A stretch of DNA of 41,261 nt, taken from VRUE01 sp036524775 (lineage in GTDB: Bacteria > Actinomycetota > Thermoleophilia > Solirubrobacterales > 70-9). The stretch lies in the NCBI GenBank assembly GCA_036524775.1, contig DATDBO010000097.1, positions 1 to 41,261 on the forward strand, written 5' to 3'. Both the position numbers and the translations under genes were made by a program. Below the pieces are notes generated by a model. The model had not been told where the DNA came from, did no database searches, and worked only from the letters and a program-made list of their open reading frames with translations. Shown here piece after piece: positions 9,579 to 17,871 of the stretch; within the stretch, counting starts at the first letter, position 1; every line of letters starts with the position of its first letter.

Positions 9579-10850
9579 TTGTCCGGCGCGAAGCTGAGCG
9601 AGCTCGGCTCGGGCGTACGGGTCGTGACCGAGGAGGTTCCCTCGGTCCGCTCCGTCGCGCTCGGGCTCTGGGTCCGCACCGGCTCCAGGAACGAGACGCC
9701 CGCCCAGGCCGGCGTCTCGCACTTCCTCGAGCACCTGCTGTTCAAGGGGACCGAGCGCTACTCGGCGATCGAGATCTCCGAGCTCTTCGACGGGCTCGGA
9801 GCCTCGGTCAACGCCGCGACCGGCAAGGAGACCACCCACCTGCACGCCCGCTTCCTCGACGAGCACACCGAGGAGGTCTTCGACCTGCTGGCCGAGATGC
9901 TGCTGGCGCCGACCTACCCCGAAGTCGACTCCGAGCGCGAGGTCGTGCTCGAGGAGATCGCGATGTACGAGGACGAGCCGCAGGACCGGGTCCACGACGT
10001 GCTCGCCGACGCAGTCTTCGGCGGGCACCCGTTGGGCCGCCGCGTGCTCGGCGAGGCCGAGGTCATCTCCTCGATCCCGGTGCCTGACATCGAGGCCTAT
10101 CGCAGCGCTCGCTACACCGGCGCCCACATCGTCGTCGGCGCCGCCGGCCACCTCGAGCACGACCGCGTCGTCGCTCTCGCAGAGCGGCTGGTCACCCCGC
10201 CGGCGGGCGGGAACGGCACGCAACCGGTCTCGACTGACACGGGCTCGCGGCTGCGCTTCTACTCGAAGGACACCGAGCAGTACCACATCTGCTTCGGCGC
10301 GACCGGGATCGTCCGCGACGACGAGCGCCGCTACCCGCTCGCCGTGCTCGACTCGATCTTCGGCGGCTCGACCTCCTCGCGCCTCTTCCGCGAGGTGCGC
10401 GAGAAGCGCGGCCTCGCCTACTCGGTCGGTTCCTACAACGAGCAGTACACCGACTCCGGCATGGTCGCGACCTACGTCGGCACGCGCGAGGACAACGTCG
10501 AGGAGGCCTGCGCGGTGATCGGCGCCGAGCTGCAGCGGCTGCGCAGCGAGCCGGTTTCCGACGAGGAGCTGGCGCGGGCCAAGGAGAGCGTCAAGGGCCG
10601 CCTCGTGCTCTCCTCCGAGTCGACCGCGGCGCGGATGTCGCGGATCTCGCGCGCGACGCTCTTCGGACTGCCGATCGAAAGCCTCGACGAGATGCTCGCC
10701 AAGGTCGATGCGGTGACGGTCGAGCAGTTGAGCGAGCTGGCGAGCGAGCTCTACGGGCCGGAGCGCCTCTCGGCCGCCTGCATCGGCCGCGACGAGGACT
10801 GCTTCCGCAAGGCGCTGGCGCCGGTCAGCGGAGAGCTGGCGGCGGCGTGA
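9579..10850 (+). CDS. M16 family zinc metallopeptidase (processing-peptidase-like)
   Basis: 423 aa, TTG start three bases after the pnp stop; no good ribosome binding site, so coupling to pnp is likely. The inverted zinc motif HFLEH (H48, E51, H52) and the distal EVVLEEI glutamates around 121-127 identify a catalytically competent M16 peptidase (pitrilysin / mitochondrial processing peptidase superfamily). A second, inactive M16 domain follows (about 190-400, with GGSTSSRLFREVREKRGLAY). Actinobacteria commonly keep this gene directly after pnp (pepR of mycobacteria). The substrate is not evident; no signal peptide is visible, so it acts in the cytoplasm. Confidence 0.93.
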   Translation: MSGAKLSELGSGVRVVTEEVPSVRSVALGLWVRTGSRNETPAQAGVSHFLEHLLFKGTERYSAIEISELFDGLGASVNAATGKETTHLHARFLDEHTEEVFDLLAEMLLAPTYPEVDSEREVVLEEIAMYEDEPQDRVHDVLADAVFGGHPLGRRVLGEAEVISSIPVPDIEAYRSARYTGAHIVVGAAGHLEHDRVVALAERLVTPPAGGNGTQPVSTDTGSRLRFYSKDTEQYHICFGATGIVRDDERRYPLAVLDSIFGGSTSSRLFREVREKRGLAYSVGSYNEQYTDSGMVATYVGTREDNVEEACAVIGAELQRLRSEPVSDEELARAKESVKGRLVLSSESTAARMSRISRATLFGLPIESLDEMLAKVDAVTVEQLSELASELYGPERLSAACIGRDEDCFRKALAPVSGELAAA

Positions 10851-11512
10851 TCCGGGTAGGGGTTTCGGGTGCGAACGGTCGCATGGGCCGCACCGTCTGC
10901 GACGCGGTCGAGGCGGCCGACGGCATGGAGCTGGTCGCGAAGGCCGATCCGGCGCTGGGCGTGGATCTGGCCGACGTCCTCGGCGAGGTCGACGTCGTCG
11001 TCGACTTCAGCACCCCGGACGCGGCGCTCGGCAACGCGACGGCCTGCCTGGAGGCGGGCGTCCACGTCGTCCTCGGCACGACCGGCTTCGACCTCGACGC
11101 GCTGCGGGCGGTTGCCGAGCGCGGCGAGGCGAACTGCTTCGTCGCACCCAACTTCGCGATCGGCGCCGTGCTGCTGATGGAGGTTTCGCAGACGATCGCC
11201 CGCCACATGTCCGAGTGCGAGATCGTCGAGCTGCACCACGATCGCAAGCTCGACGCCCCCTCGGGCACGGCCAAGCGCACCGCCGAGCTGATCGCCGGCG
11301 CGGGCGGCAACGTTCACGAGCCGATCCACTCGGTGCGCCTGCCCGGCCTGGTCGCCCACCAGGAAGTGATCTTCGGCGGCGAGGGACAGACGCTGGCGAT
11401 CCGGCACGACTCGATCGACCGCGTCTCCTTCATGCCCGGCGTCGTCCTCGCCGTGCGCGAGGTCGGCGGCCTGCCCGAGCGCTTCACCGTCGGCCTCGAG
11501 AAGCTGCTGTAG
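10847..11512 (+). CDS. dapB: 4-hydroxy-tetrahydrodipicolinate reductase DapB
   Basis: 221 aa, GTG start overlapping the peptidase stop by 4 nt. It reduces the DapA product with NAD(P)H in the lysine/diaminopimelate pathway. Visible are the Rossmann motif VGVSGANGRMGR (4-15), GTTG (77-80), APNFAIGAVLLM (100-111), and the substrate-binding ELHHDRKLDAPSGTA (catalytic H130 and K134). It is slightly shorter than the usual 240-270 aa. dapA lies one gene downstream with an amidase between them. Confidence 0.96.
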   Translation: MIRVGVSGANGRMGRTVCDAVEAADGMELVAKADPALGVDLADVLGEVDVVVDFSTPDAALGNATACLEAGVHVVLGTTGFDLDALRAVAERGEANCFVAPNFAIGAVLLMEVSQTIARHMSECEIVELHHDRKLDAPSGTAKRTAELIAGAGGNVHEPIHSVRLPGLVAHQEVIFGGEGQTLAIRHDSIDRVSFMPGVVLAVREVGGLPERFTVGLEKLL

Positions 11513-11521
11513 GTTCACCCC

Positions 11522-12964
11522 GTGAGCGACGATCTGTCACGCCTAGACGCGACCGCGCAGGCCCAGCTGGTCCGCGACGGGGAGGCGACCCCGGCGGAGC
11601 TGGCCGAAGCGGCCATCGCCCGGGTCGAAGCCGCCAACGGCGAGCTGAACGCGGTCATCCACCCGCTCTTCGAGGAGGGGCTCGAGGCCGCGCGCGGCGA
11701 GCTGCCCGACGGTCCCTTCAAGGGCGTCCCCTTCCTGCTCAAGGACCTCGGCGCGGCCTTCGCCGGTCAGCCGCTGCACCTCGGCATGCGGTATCTGAAG
11801 GAGCGCGATTTCCGCGCCCCCGTCGATACCTACCTGGCGCAGCGCTTCCGCGAGGCCGGCCTGGTGACGATCGGCAAGACGAACACGCCCGAGCTGGGCA
11901 TCCTGCCGACCACCGAGCCGCGCGCCCACGGCCCGAGCCGCAACCCCTGGAGCTTGGAGCACTCGACCGGCGGCTCCAGCGGCGGCTCCGCCGCAGCGGT
12001 GGCGGGGGGCATGGTGCCGATGGCGCACGCCAACGACGGCGGCGGCTCGATCCGCATCCCCGCCTCCAACTGCGGGCTCGTCGGCCTCAAGCCGAGCCGG
12101 CAGCGGATCAGTGAGGGGCCGCTCGCCGGCGACTTCATGTCGGGCCTCTCCGCCGAGCTCTGCGTCTCGCGCTCGGTCCGCGACACCGCCGCGCTGCTCG
12201 AGGCGGTCCACGGCCCCGCGCCGGGCGACCCCTACGTCGCTCCGCCCCCCGTCCGCCCCTACACCGAGGAGGTCGGCGCCGACCCCGGCAAGCTGCGGAT
12301 CGCCCTCTGGACCGAAACCGTAATCGAGCAGGACGCCGACCCCGAGGTCGTCGCGGCGGCACGAGCGGCAGCCCGCGAGCTCGAGGGCTGCGGCCACACG
12401 GTGGAGGAGGCGGACATGAGCATGCTTGCCGGGCTCGACATGGTCGAGCCCTTCCTGGTGCGGTGGGCGGCCGGCCAGGCGCAGGCGCTCGACCAGCTCG
12501 GCATCGTCGGCGGGCAGCCGATCGGCCCCGACGACGTCGAGCCGCTGACCTGGGCGTTGGCCGAGATCGGGCGCAGCCGCAACTCCGGCGAGTACCTGGC
12601 GGCGGTCGGCCAGCACCAGGCGCTGGGGCGGATGATCGCCGGCATCCACGAGTCCGGCTTCGACCTGCTGCTGACGCCGACGATGGGCGAGCCGCCGCCG
12701 CCGCTCGGCAGCTTCGACGACTCCGGGCCCGATCCGATGGCGGCCTTCGAGCGCGCCTTCCTCAGCGGCTGCTTCACCGCCGCCTTCAACGCCACCGGCC
12801 AGCCGGCGATCTCGCTGCCGCTGCACTGGAGCGAGGCCGGCCTGCCGATCGGCGTCCAGCTCGTCGCCCCGCTCGGCCGCGAGGACGTGCTCCTGCGGGT
12901 CGCCTCCCAGCTCGAGCAGGCGGTGCCGTGGGCCGACCGAGTCCCTACCCTTCTCGCCTCGTGA
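11522..12964 (+). CDS. Amidase signature family amidase
   Basis: 480 aa, GTG start 9 nt after dapB. The complete Ser-cisSer-Lys triad is present: K74 (PFLLKD), S152 (STGGSSGGSAAAVA) and nucleophile S176 (DGGGSIRIPAS), with the same 24-residue S-S spacing as in GatA. It is not GatA: the true gatA is in gatCAB at 38487, and this protein resembles the broad hydrolase group of 6-aminohexanoate-cyclic-dimer hydrolase-like amidases. It lies between dapB and dapA, where several actinobacteria carry thyX or unrelated genes, and overlaps dapA by 4 nt, so it is co-expressed with diaminopimelate synthesis. Substrate unknown; a peptidoglycan-amide or scavenging role is speculation. Confidence 0.9.
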   Translation: MSDDLSRLDATAQAQLVRDGEATPAELAEAAIARVEAANGELNAVIHPLFEEGLEAARGELPDGPFKGVPFLLKDLGAAFAGQPLHLGMRYLKERDFRAPVDTYLAQRFREAGLVTIGKTNTPELGILPTTEPRAHGPSRNPWSLEHSTGGSSGGSAAAVAGGMVPMAHANDGGGSIRIPASNCGLVGLKPSRQRISEGPLAGDFMSGLSAELCVSRSVRDTAALLEAVHGPAPGDPYVAPPPVRPYTEEVGADPGKLRIALWTETVIEQDADPEVVAAARAAARELEGCGHTVEEADMSMLAGLDMVEPFLVRWAAGQAQALDQLGIVGGQPIGPDDVEPLTWALAEIGRSRNSGEYLAAVGQHQALGRMIAGIHESGFDLLLTPTMGEPPPPLGSFDDSGPDPMAAFERAFLSGCFTAAFNATGQPAISLPLHWSEAGLPIGVQLVAPLGREDVLLRVASQLEQAVPWADRVPTLLAS

Positions 12965-13830
12965 TCCGCGGCGTTCTCACGGCCATGGCGACCCCCTTCG
13001 ACGAGGCGGGCGGCGTCGACGAGGCCGCCGCGCGCCGCCTCGCCGCCCACCTGGTCGAGCACGGCTCCCACGGCGTCGTCGTCGCCGGCTCCACGGGTGA
13101 GGCGGCGACGCTCGACGACGAGGAGCACATCTCGCTGCTGCGCGCGGTGGTCGAGGAGATCGGCGAGCGGGCGACGGTGATTTGCGGCACCGGCACCAAC
13201 GACACCCGCCACTCGGTCGAGCTGACCAGGGCGGCGGCCGAGGCCGGCGCCGAGGCTGCGCTGATCGTCACCCCCTACTACAACAAGCCCAACCCGGCCG
13301 GGATCCTCGCCCACTTCGAGGCGATCGCCGCCGCCGTACCCGGCCTGCCCCTGATCGCCTACAACATCCCCTCGCGCGTGGTGATCAACGTGCCGCCCGA
13401 GCTGCTCGCGGAGATCGCGAGGATCGACGGCGTCGTCGCGGTCAAGCAGGCCAACAACGACGAGCTCGGCCCGATCGAGGGGATGGAGGTGCTGGCCGGC
13501 AACGACGACGCCTTCCTTCCGACGCTCGAGCTCGGCGAGGCGGGGGGGATCCTCGTCGCCTCGCACCTGGCCGGCGAGCAGATGCGCGAGATGTGGGACG
13601 CCGCGCAGGCCGGCGACCTGGCCCGGGCGCGCGAGGTCGACGAGGGACTGCGCCCGCTCTACGACGCGCTCGGGATGACCACCAACCCGATTCCGATCAA
13701 GGCGGCGCTGGAGATGACCGGTCTGATCCCTCACGGCGGGCTGCGGCTGCCGATGGTCGAGGCCGACGCCGGACAGCGAGCGGCGGTGCGCGAGGCGCTC
13801 GACGCGGTCGGCATCGCGGTGCCCTCCTAG
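12961..13830 (+). CDS. dapA: 4-hydroxy-tetrahydrodipicolinate synthase DapA
   Basis: 289 aa, GTG start overlapping the amidase stop by 4 nt. It condenses pyruvate with aspartate semialdehyde, the first committed step to diaminopimelate and lysine. TIM-barrel aldolase motifs: GSTGEAATL (43-51), VTPYYNKP (103-110), Y134 in AYNIPSR, and the Schiff-base lysine K162 in VAVKQAN. The length is normal. RNase J starts 1 base downstream. Confidence 0.96.
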   Translation: MIRGVLTAMATPFDEAGGVDEAAARRLAAHLVEHGSHGVVVAGSTGEAATLDDEEHISLLRAVVEEIGERATVICGTGTNDTRHSVELTRAAAEAGAEAALIVTPYYNKPNPAGILAHFEAIAAAVPGLPLIAYNIPSRVVINVPPELLAEIARIDGVVAVKQANNDELGPIEGMEVLAGNDDAFLPTLELGEAGGILVASHLAGEQMREMWDAAQAGDLARAREVDEGLRPLYDALGMTTNPIPIKAALEMTGLIPHGGLRLPMVEADAGQRAAVREALDAVGIAVPS

Positions 13831-13831
13831 C

Positions 13832-15493
13832 ATGGCGGCGAAGCTGCGAGTACTGCCGCTCGGCGGCCTGGGCGAGATCGGCAAGAACATGACCGTGGTC
13901 GAGTACGACGGCCGCATCGTCGTCGTCGACACCGGCCTGATGTTCCCGAGCCCGGAGATGCTCGGCATCGACCTCGTGCTGCCCGACTTCTCCTACCTGC
14001 GCGAGCGGGCCGCGGACATCGAGGCGATCGTCCTCACCCACGGCCACGAGGACCACGTCGGCGCGCTGCCCTACGTGCTGCGCGAGATCGGCATGCCCCC
14101 GGTGATCTACGGCGGCCTGTTGACGATCGGCATGGTCCGCTCCAAGCTCGACGAGCACAAGTTGAAGGACGCGCCGCTGGAGGAGCTTCCCGCCGGCAAG
14201 AAGGTGCAGCTCGGCCCGTTCGAACTCGAGCTGGTCCACCTCTCGCACTCGATCCCCGACATGCGCGGGGTGATCCTCGGCACCGAGCTGGGCAAGGTGC
14301 TGATGACCGGCGACTACAAGTTCGACCAGACGCCGGTCGACGGCCGCCCGGCCGACATCTCGCGCCTCGCCGAGCTGGGTCGCGAAGGCCTGCTGCTGCT
14401 CTGCGGCGACTCGACCAACGCCGATCGCCCCGGGGTGGCCCCTTCGGAGTCGAGCGTCGGCCCGGCGCTACTCGAGACCTTCGCCGCCTGCAAGGGACGC
14501 GTCGTCGTCACCTCCTTCGCCTCCAACATCCACCGCGTGCAGCAGGTGATCGACGCCGCCGTCGCGCTCGACCGGCGCGTTGCCCTGGTTGGGCGCTCGA
14601 TGCGCAAGAACTTCAACATCGCCTCCAGCCTGGGCATCGCCGACGCGCCGTCGGGTCTCTTCATCCAGCCGCGCGAGATCGAGGACTTCCCCGACGAGAA
14701 GGTGGTCGTGATCTCGACCGGCAGCCAGGGCGAGCCGCTCTCGGCGCTGCGGCGGATGGCCAACAACGACCACCGCGACGTCGAGCTGCACTCCGGCGAC
14801 ACGGTCGTCTTCTCTGCCACGCCGGTGCCCGGCAACGAGCGCGCGGTGAACGAGACGATCGACCGCATCTACGAGATCGGCGCCACGGTCGTCACCGCCA
14901 AGGAGGCGCCGATCCACGCCTCGGGCCACGGCTGGCAGGAGGAGTTGAAGCTGATGCTCAACCTGACCAAGCCGCGCTACGTGATGCCGGTCCACGGCGA
15001 CCACCAGCGCCTGCGCCTGCACGCCGGCCTCGCCCACTCGGTCGGCATCGACCCCGAGAACGTCTTCCAGGGCCGCAACGGCCTGCCGCTCGAGGTCGAC
15101 GCCGACGGCGCTCGCTTCGGCGAGGAGGTCCACGCCGGGGTGATCTACGTCGACGGGGTCAACGTCGGCGAGCCCGACGACGTCGCCCTGCGCGACCGGC
15201 GCGAGATCTCCGCCGACGGCATCTTCATCGTCGTCGCGACGATCTCCGCCGAGGACGGCGCCGTCGTCGCCGATCCCGAGGTGATCGTCCGTGCCGTCGC
15301 CCTGCCGGACGGCGAGGACGCGCTGGTCGAAGAGCTGAAGGACGTCGTCGAGGACTGCCTCGAGGAGGCGGCCGAGGCGGGCACCCGCGAGGTGCACCTG
15401 ATCCAGGAAGACGTCCACGACGCAATCGCCAAGCTGCTCTACGGGCGCCTGCGCAGCCGGCCGATGATCCTGCCGGTCGTGGTCGAGGTCTAG
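13832..15493 (+). CDS. rnj: Ribonuclease J
   Basis: 553 aa. Metallo-beta-lactamase/beta-CASP nuclease with endonuclease and 5'-3' exonuclease activity, acting in mRNA decay and rRNA processing. Zinc ligands HGHEDH (70-75) follow the LPLGGLGEIGKNM start typical of the family; further ligands lie in HLSHSIPD and TGDYKFD, and the beta-CASP motifs in FASNIHR and PVHGDHQRLRLHA. The C-terminal domain (about 460-553) is complete. The dapA-rnj neighbourhood is conserved in actinobacteria. It is the last gene of the long plus-strand cluster, followed by the hairpin at 15511-15548. Confidence 0.96.
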   Translation: MAAKLRVLPLGGLGEIGKNMTVVEYDGRIVVVDTGLMFPSPEMLGIDLVLPDFSYLRERAADIEAIVLTHGHEDHVGALPYVLREIGMPPVIYGGLLTIGMVRSKLDEHKLKDAPLEELPAGKKVQLGPFELELVHLSHSIPDMRGVILGTELGKVLMTGDYKFDQTPVDGRPADISRLAELGREGLLLLCGDSTNADRPGVAPSESSVGPALLETFAACKGRVVVTSFASNIHRVQQVIDAAVALDRRVALVGRSMRKNFNIASSLGIADAPSGLFIQPREIEDFPDEKVVVISTGSQGEPLSALRRMANNDHRDVELHSGDTVVFSATPVPGNERAVNETIDRIYEIGATVVTAKEAPIHASGHGWQEELKLMLNLTKPRYVMPVHGDHQRLRLHAGLAHSVGIDPENVFQGRNGLPLEVDADGARFGEEVHAGVIYVDGVNVGEPDDVALRDRREISADGIFIVVATISAEDGAVVADPEVIVRAVALPDGEDALVEELKDVVEDCLEEAAEAGTREVHLIQEDVHDAIAKLLYGRLRSRPMILPVVVEV

Positions 15494-15510
15494 CTGTCGC
15501 GCTCGAGAAA

Positions 15511-15548
15511 AGGGCCCGCCGACTGCGTTGGGGAGAGTCGGCGGGCCC
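15511..15548. terminator. Bidirectional hairpin between convergent rnj and the two-component genes
   Basis: A 13-bp perfect stem, GGGCCCGCCGACT (15512-15524) with AGTCGGCGGGCCC (15536-15548), and an 11-nt loop. On the plus strand it is followed by a poor T tract (CTTGTG). Read from the minus strand the stem is followed by TTTT, so it is a better intrinsic terminator for the histidine kinase operon ending at 15586 than for rnj. Confidence 0.8.
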
Positions 15549-15585
15549 CTTGTGTCTCGTCCGCTGCGGACCGTAAGCCGCGGCG

Positions 15586-17037
15586 CTAAAGCCGGTCTAA
15601 AGCGGGGCTAATTCCCCGCTCAGACTTTCGCAGCGGCAGGCGGACGCGGAAGAGGGCGCCGCCGAGATCGGCGGTGTCCACCTCGGCGCTGCCGCCGTGC
15701 GATCTCGCCACGGCGCCGACGATCGCCAGGCCGAGGCCGCTGCCCCCGGCGACCGCGGTGTCGGCCGGACCGTCGCCGCGGGCGAAGCGCTCGAAGACCT
15801 GCTCGCGCAGGTGCGCCGGCACGCCGAGACCGTCGTCGGCGACCTCGACCACGGCGTCGCCGGCCTCGGCGCGCAGCCGCAGCTCGATCCGCGAGCCCGC
15901 CGGCGTGTGGCGGGCGGCGTTGTCGAGCAGGTTGAGCACCATGCGGTGCAGCTCGTCGGGGTTGCCGTCGACGGGCAGCGGGCGATCGGCCTCTACGCGC
16001 AGCTCGCGTTCGCCGATCGTCGGCGCGACCTCGGCGGCGGCCTCGCGGGCAACCTCAGCGAGGTCGCAGCGGGTGCGCGCGCCGATCCGGCCGGCGTCGG
16101 CTCGGGCGAGCAGCAGGAGGTCGCCGACCAGGCGGCTCATCCGGCCCGAGGAGCGCAGCGCCGAGTCGACCATCGCCTGATCGTCCTCCCGAGCGGTCTC
16201 GCGCAGGGATGCCTGCAGCAGCTCGAGGTTGGCGAGGATGCTGGTCAGCGGCGTGCGCAGCTCGTGCGAGGCGTCGGCGACGAAATCGCGCTGGCGCTTG
16301 AGCGCCGCTTCGCGCTCGGCCCGGGCGGCGTCGAGAGAGCGCAGCATCTGCTCCAGCGTTCGGGCCAGCTCGCCGACCTCGTCGTCGGCGCGCGGTTGGG
16401 GCATGTGGCTGGAGGGGTCGCCGGTGGCGGCGATTGTGCGCGCCGTCGCGGTCAACGAGGAGATCGGCCGCATCGCCCGGCGGGCGATCGCGACGCCGGC
16501 GAAGCTCGCGAGCAGGGTCGCGCCGAGCACGCCGGCGGCAATGAAGAGCCAGAGGCGCTCGATCGTCGAGTCGATGTGCTGCTCGTTGCGGCCGTACTGG
16601 ACGTAGCCGGCGATGCGCCCGGTCTGGCCGCTGCGCAGGGCGACGGTGACGACGCGCATCTCGCCAACCGAGTGGACGCCGGGCGTCGGCAGGCCCAGCG
16701 GGGCAGCGTTCGGGCTCGCGTCGAGCTCCTGCCCGCGGGCGTCGTAGATCCGCGCCGAGGCGTCGTTGGGGCTGGTGAAGTCGCCCAGGTCGGGCTCGCG
16801 GACGATCAGCGTGTTGGTGATCGTGTCGACGATCTGGACTTGCGAGGCGAGGGTCGCGACCGCGCCCTTCATCTCGCGGTTGAAGTCGTCGCGGACCCGC
16901 TGCGCGGCGAGGTTGCCGACGATCGCGCCGAAGAGGATCAGGATTGCCAGCGTCAGCCCGGCCGAGACGGCGGCGAGCTGCCAGCGGACGGGCCAGTTGC
17001 CGGGCCTGAGCGCGCTGAACCGAGCGGAGGAGGTCAT
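15586..17037 (-). CDS. Sensor histidine kinase of a two-component system
   Basis: 483 aa. Layout: first membrane helix about 20-45, extracytoplasmic sensor region about 46-160, second helix about 161-184, HAMP (about 185-240), dimerisation/phosphoacceptor domain with H258 in DASHELRTPLTSI, and a catalytic ATPase domain (N box NLLDNAARH near 369-377, DDGLG at 401-405, GSGLGLAIV at 432-440). It should autophosphorylate on H258 and pass phosphate to the partner regulator encoded just upstream; the start codon shares one base with the regulator's stop. Resembles the OmpR-group kinases of actinobacteria (TcrY/MprB-like). The signal cannot be read; the sensor region has no recognised fold. Confidence 0.94.
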   Translation of the reverse strand: MTSSARFSALRPGNWPVRWQLAAVSAGLTLAILILFGAIVGNLAAQRVRDDFNREMKGAVATLASQVQIVDTITNTLIVREPDLGDFTSPNDASARIYDARGQELDASPNAAPLGLPTPGVHSVGEMRVVTVALRSGQTGRIAGYVQYGRNEQHIDSTIERLWLFIAAGVLGATLLASFAGVAIARRAMRPISSLTATARTIAATGDPSSHMPQPRADDEVGELARTLEQMLRSLDAARAEREAALKRQRDFVADASHELRTPLTSILANLELLQASLRETAREDDQAMVDSALRSSGRMSRLVGDLLLLARADAGRIGARTRCDLAEVAREAAAEVAPTIGERELRVEADRPLPVDGNPDELHRMVLNLLDNAARHTPAGSRIELRLRAEAGDAVVEVADDGLGVPAHLREQVFERFARGDGPADTAVAGGSGLGLAIVGAVARSHGGSAEVDTADLGGALFRVRLPLRKSERGISPALDRL

Positions 17038-17738
17038 CAGGCCTTCAGGACGTAGCCGGCGCCGCGTTTGGTGTGCAGCAGACGCGTCTCGTCGCCCGAC
17101 TCGAGCTTGCGGCGCAGGTTTGAGATGAAGACGTCGATCGTGTTGGTCGCCGCGGTCGGGTCGTAGCCCCAGACCTCGTCGAGCAGCCGCTCGCGCGAGA
17201 CGACGAGGCGCTCGTTGTGCATCAGGTACTCGAGCAGCTCGAACTCGCGGTTGGTCAGCTCGATCTCGCGCTCGCCGCGGCGCACCTCGCGCGTCGCCGG
17301 GTTGAGGCTGAGGTCGCCGACTTGCAGGGCGGCGGCGCCGCGCGGCGGACGGCGGCGCAACAGGGCGCGGATCCGGGCCAGCAGCTCCACCCGCTCGAAG
17401 GGCTTGACCAGGTAGTCGTCGGCACCGCTGTCGAGCCCCCCGACCCGGTCCTCGGTCTCCGCCCGCGCGGTCAGCATCAGGATCGGCACGTCGCCCTCGG
17501 CGCGCAGGCGGCGACAGACCTCGACCCCGTCGAGCCGCGGCAGCCCGAGGTCGAGCACGACCAGGTCGGGGGCGAACCCGACGGCGGCGTCGAGCGCCTC
17601 GATCCCGTCGCCGCAGGTGCGCACCTCATAGCCCTCGTTGCGCAGCGAGCGACGCAGGACGTCGGCGATCGCCTCGTCGTCCTCGACGACGAGCACGCGC
17701 CCCGCGGGCGCATCGCTCCCGTTCGAATTGCCAAGCAT
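17037..17738 (-). CDS. OmpR/PhoB-family response regulator
   Basis: 233 aa. Receiver domain with acidic pair E19-D20-D21, phosphoacceptor D63 (VVLDLGLP), T90 and K112 (YLVKPF), all canonical, then a C-terminal winged helix (about 138-233; LTNREFELLEYL, NTIDVFISNLRRKLE, TKRGAGYVL). First gene of the two-gene operon with the kinase. The start ATG 17738 has no Shine-Dalgarno sequence; a TAACAT hexamer ends 8 nt before it, suggesting a leaderless or nearly leaderless mRNA. A TTTAG direct repeat upstream may be its autoregulatory site. Confidence 0.95.
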   Translation of the reverse strand: MLGNSNGSDAPAGRVLVVEDDEAIADVLRRSLRNEGYEVRTCGDGIEALDAAVGFAPDLVVLDLGLPRLDGVEVCRRLRAEGDVPILMLTARAETEDRVGGLDSGADDYLVKPFERVELLARIRALLRRRPPRGAAALQVGDLSLNPATREVRRGEREIELTNREFELLEYLMHNERLVVSRERLLDEVWGYDPTAATNTIDVFISNLRRKLESGDETRLLHTKRGAGYVLKA

Positions 17739-17746
17739 CGAAATCG

Positions 17747-17752
17747 ATGTTA
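17747..17752 (-). promoter_or_regulatory. -10 element of the response-regulator operon
   Basis: TAACAT on the minus strand, with 8 nt to the start codon and no ribosome binding site between. This places the transcript start at or within a base or two of the ATG. Confidence 0.45.
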
Positions 17753-17780
17753 GCCGGCCCCCGCCGACCTTCCGCGTGCT

Positions 17781-17796
17781 TTTAGTGCGAATTTAG
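17781..17796 (-). promoter_or_regulatory. TTTAG direct repeat in the divergent regulator/dnaE spacer
   Basis: TTTAG occurs at 17781-17785 and again at 17792-17796, 11 bp apart, within an AT-rich patch upstream of the regulator promoter. Tandem half-sites spaced by one helical turn are what OmpR/PhoB-type regulators bind, so this is a plausible autoregulation site. Only two copies are seen, so chance cannot be excluded. Confidence 0.3.
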
Positions 17797-17871
17797 GCAC
17801 GGAGATAGCGGGGAAGGCGTGACTTTCGGGGCAGTTGCCATCTGCCTCGCTTGGCATGATCGCTCGCACCC

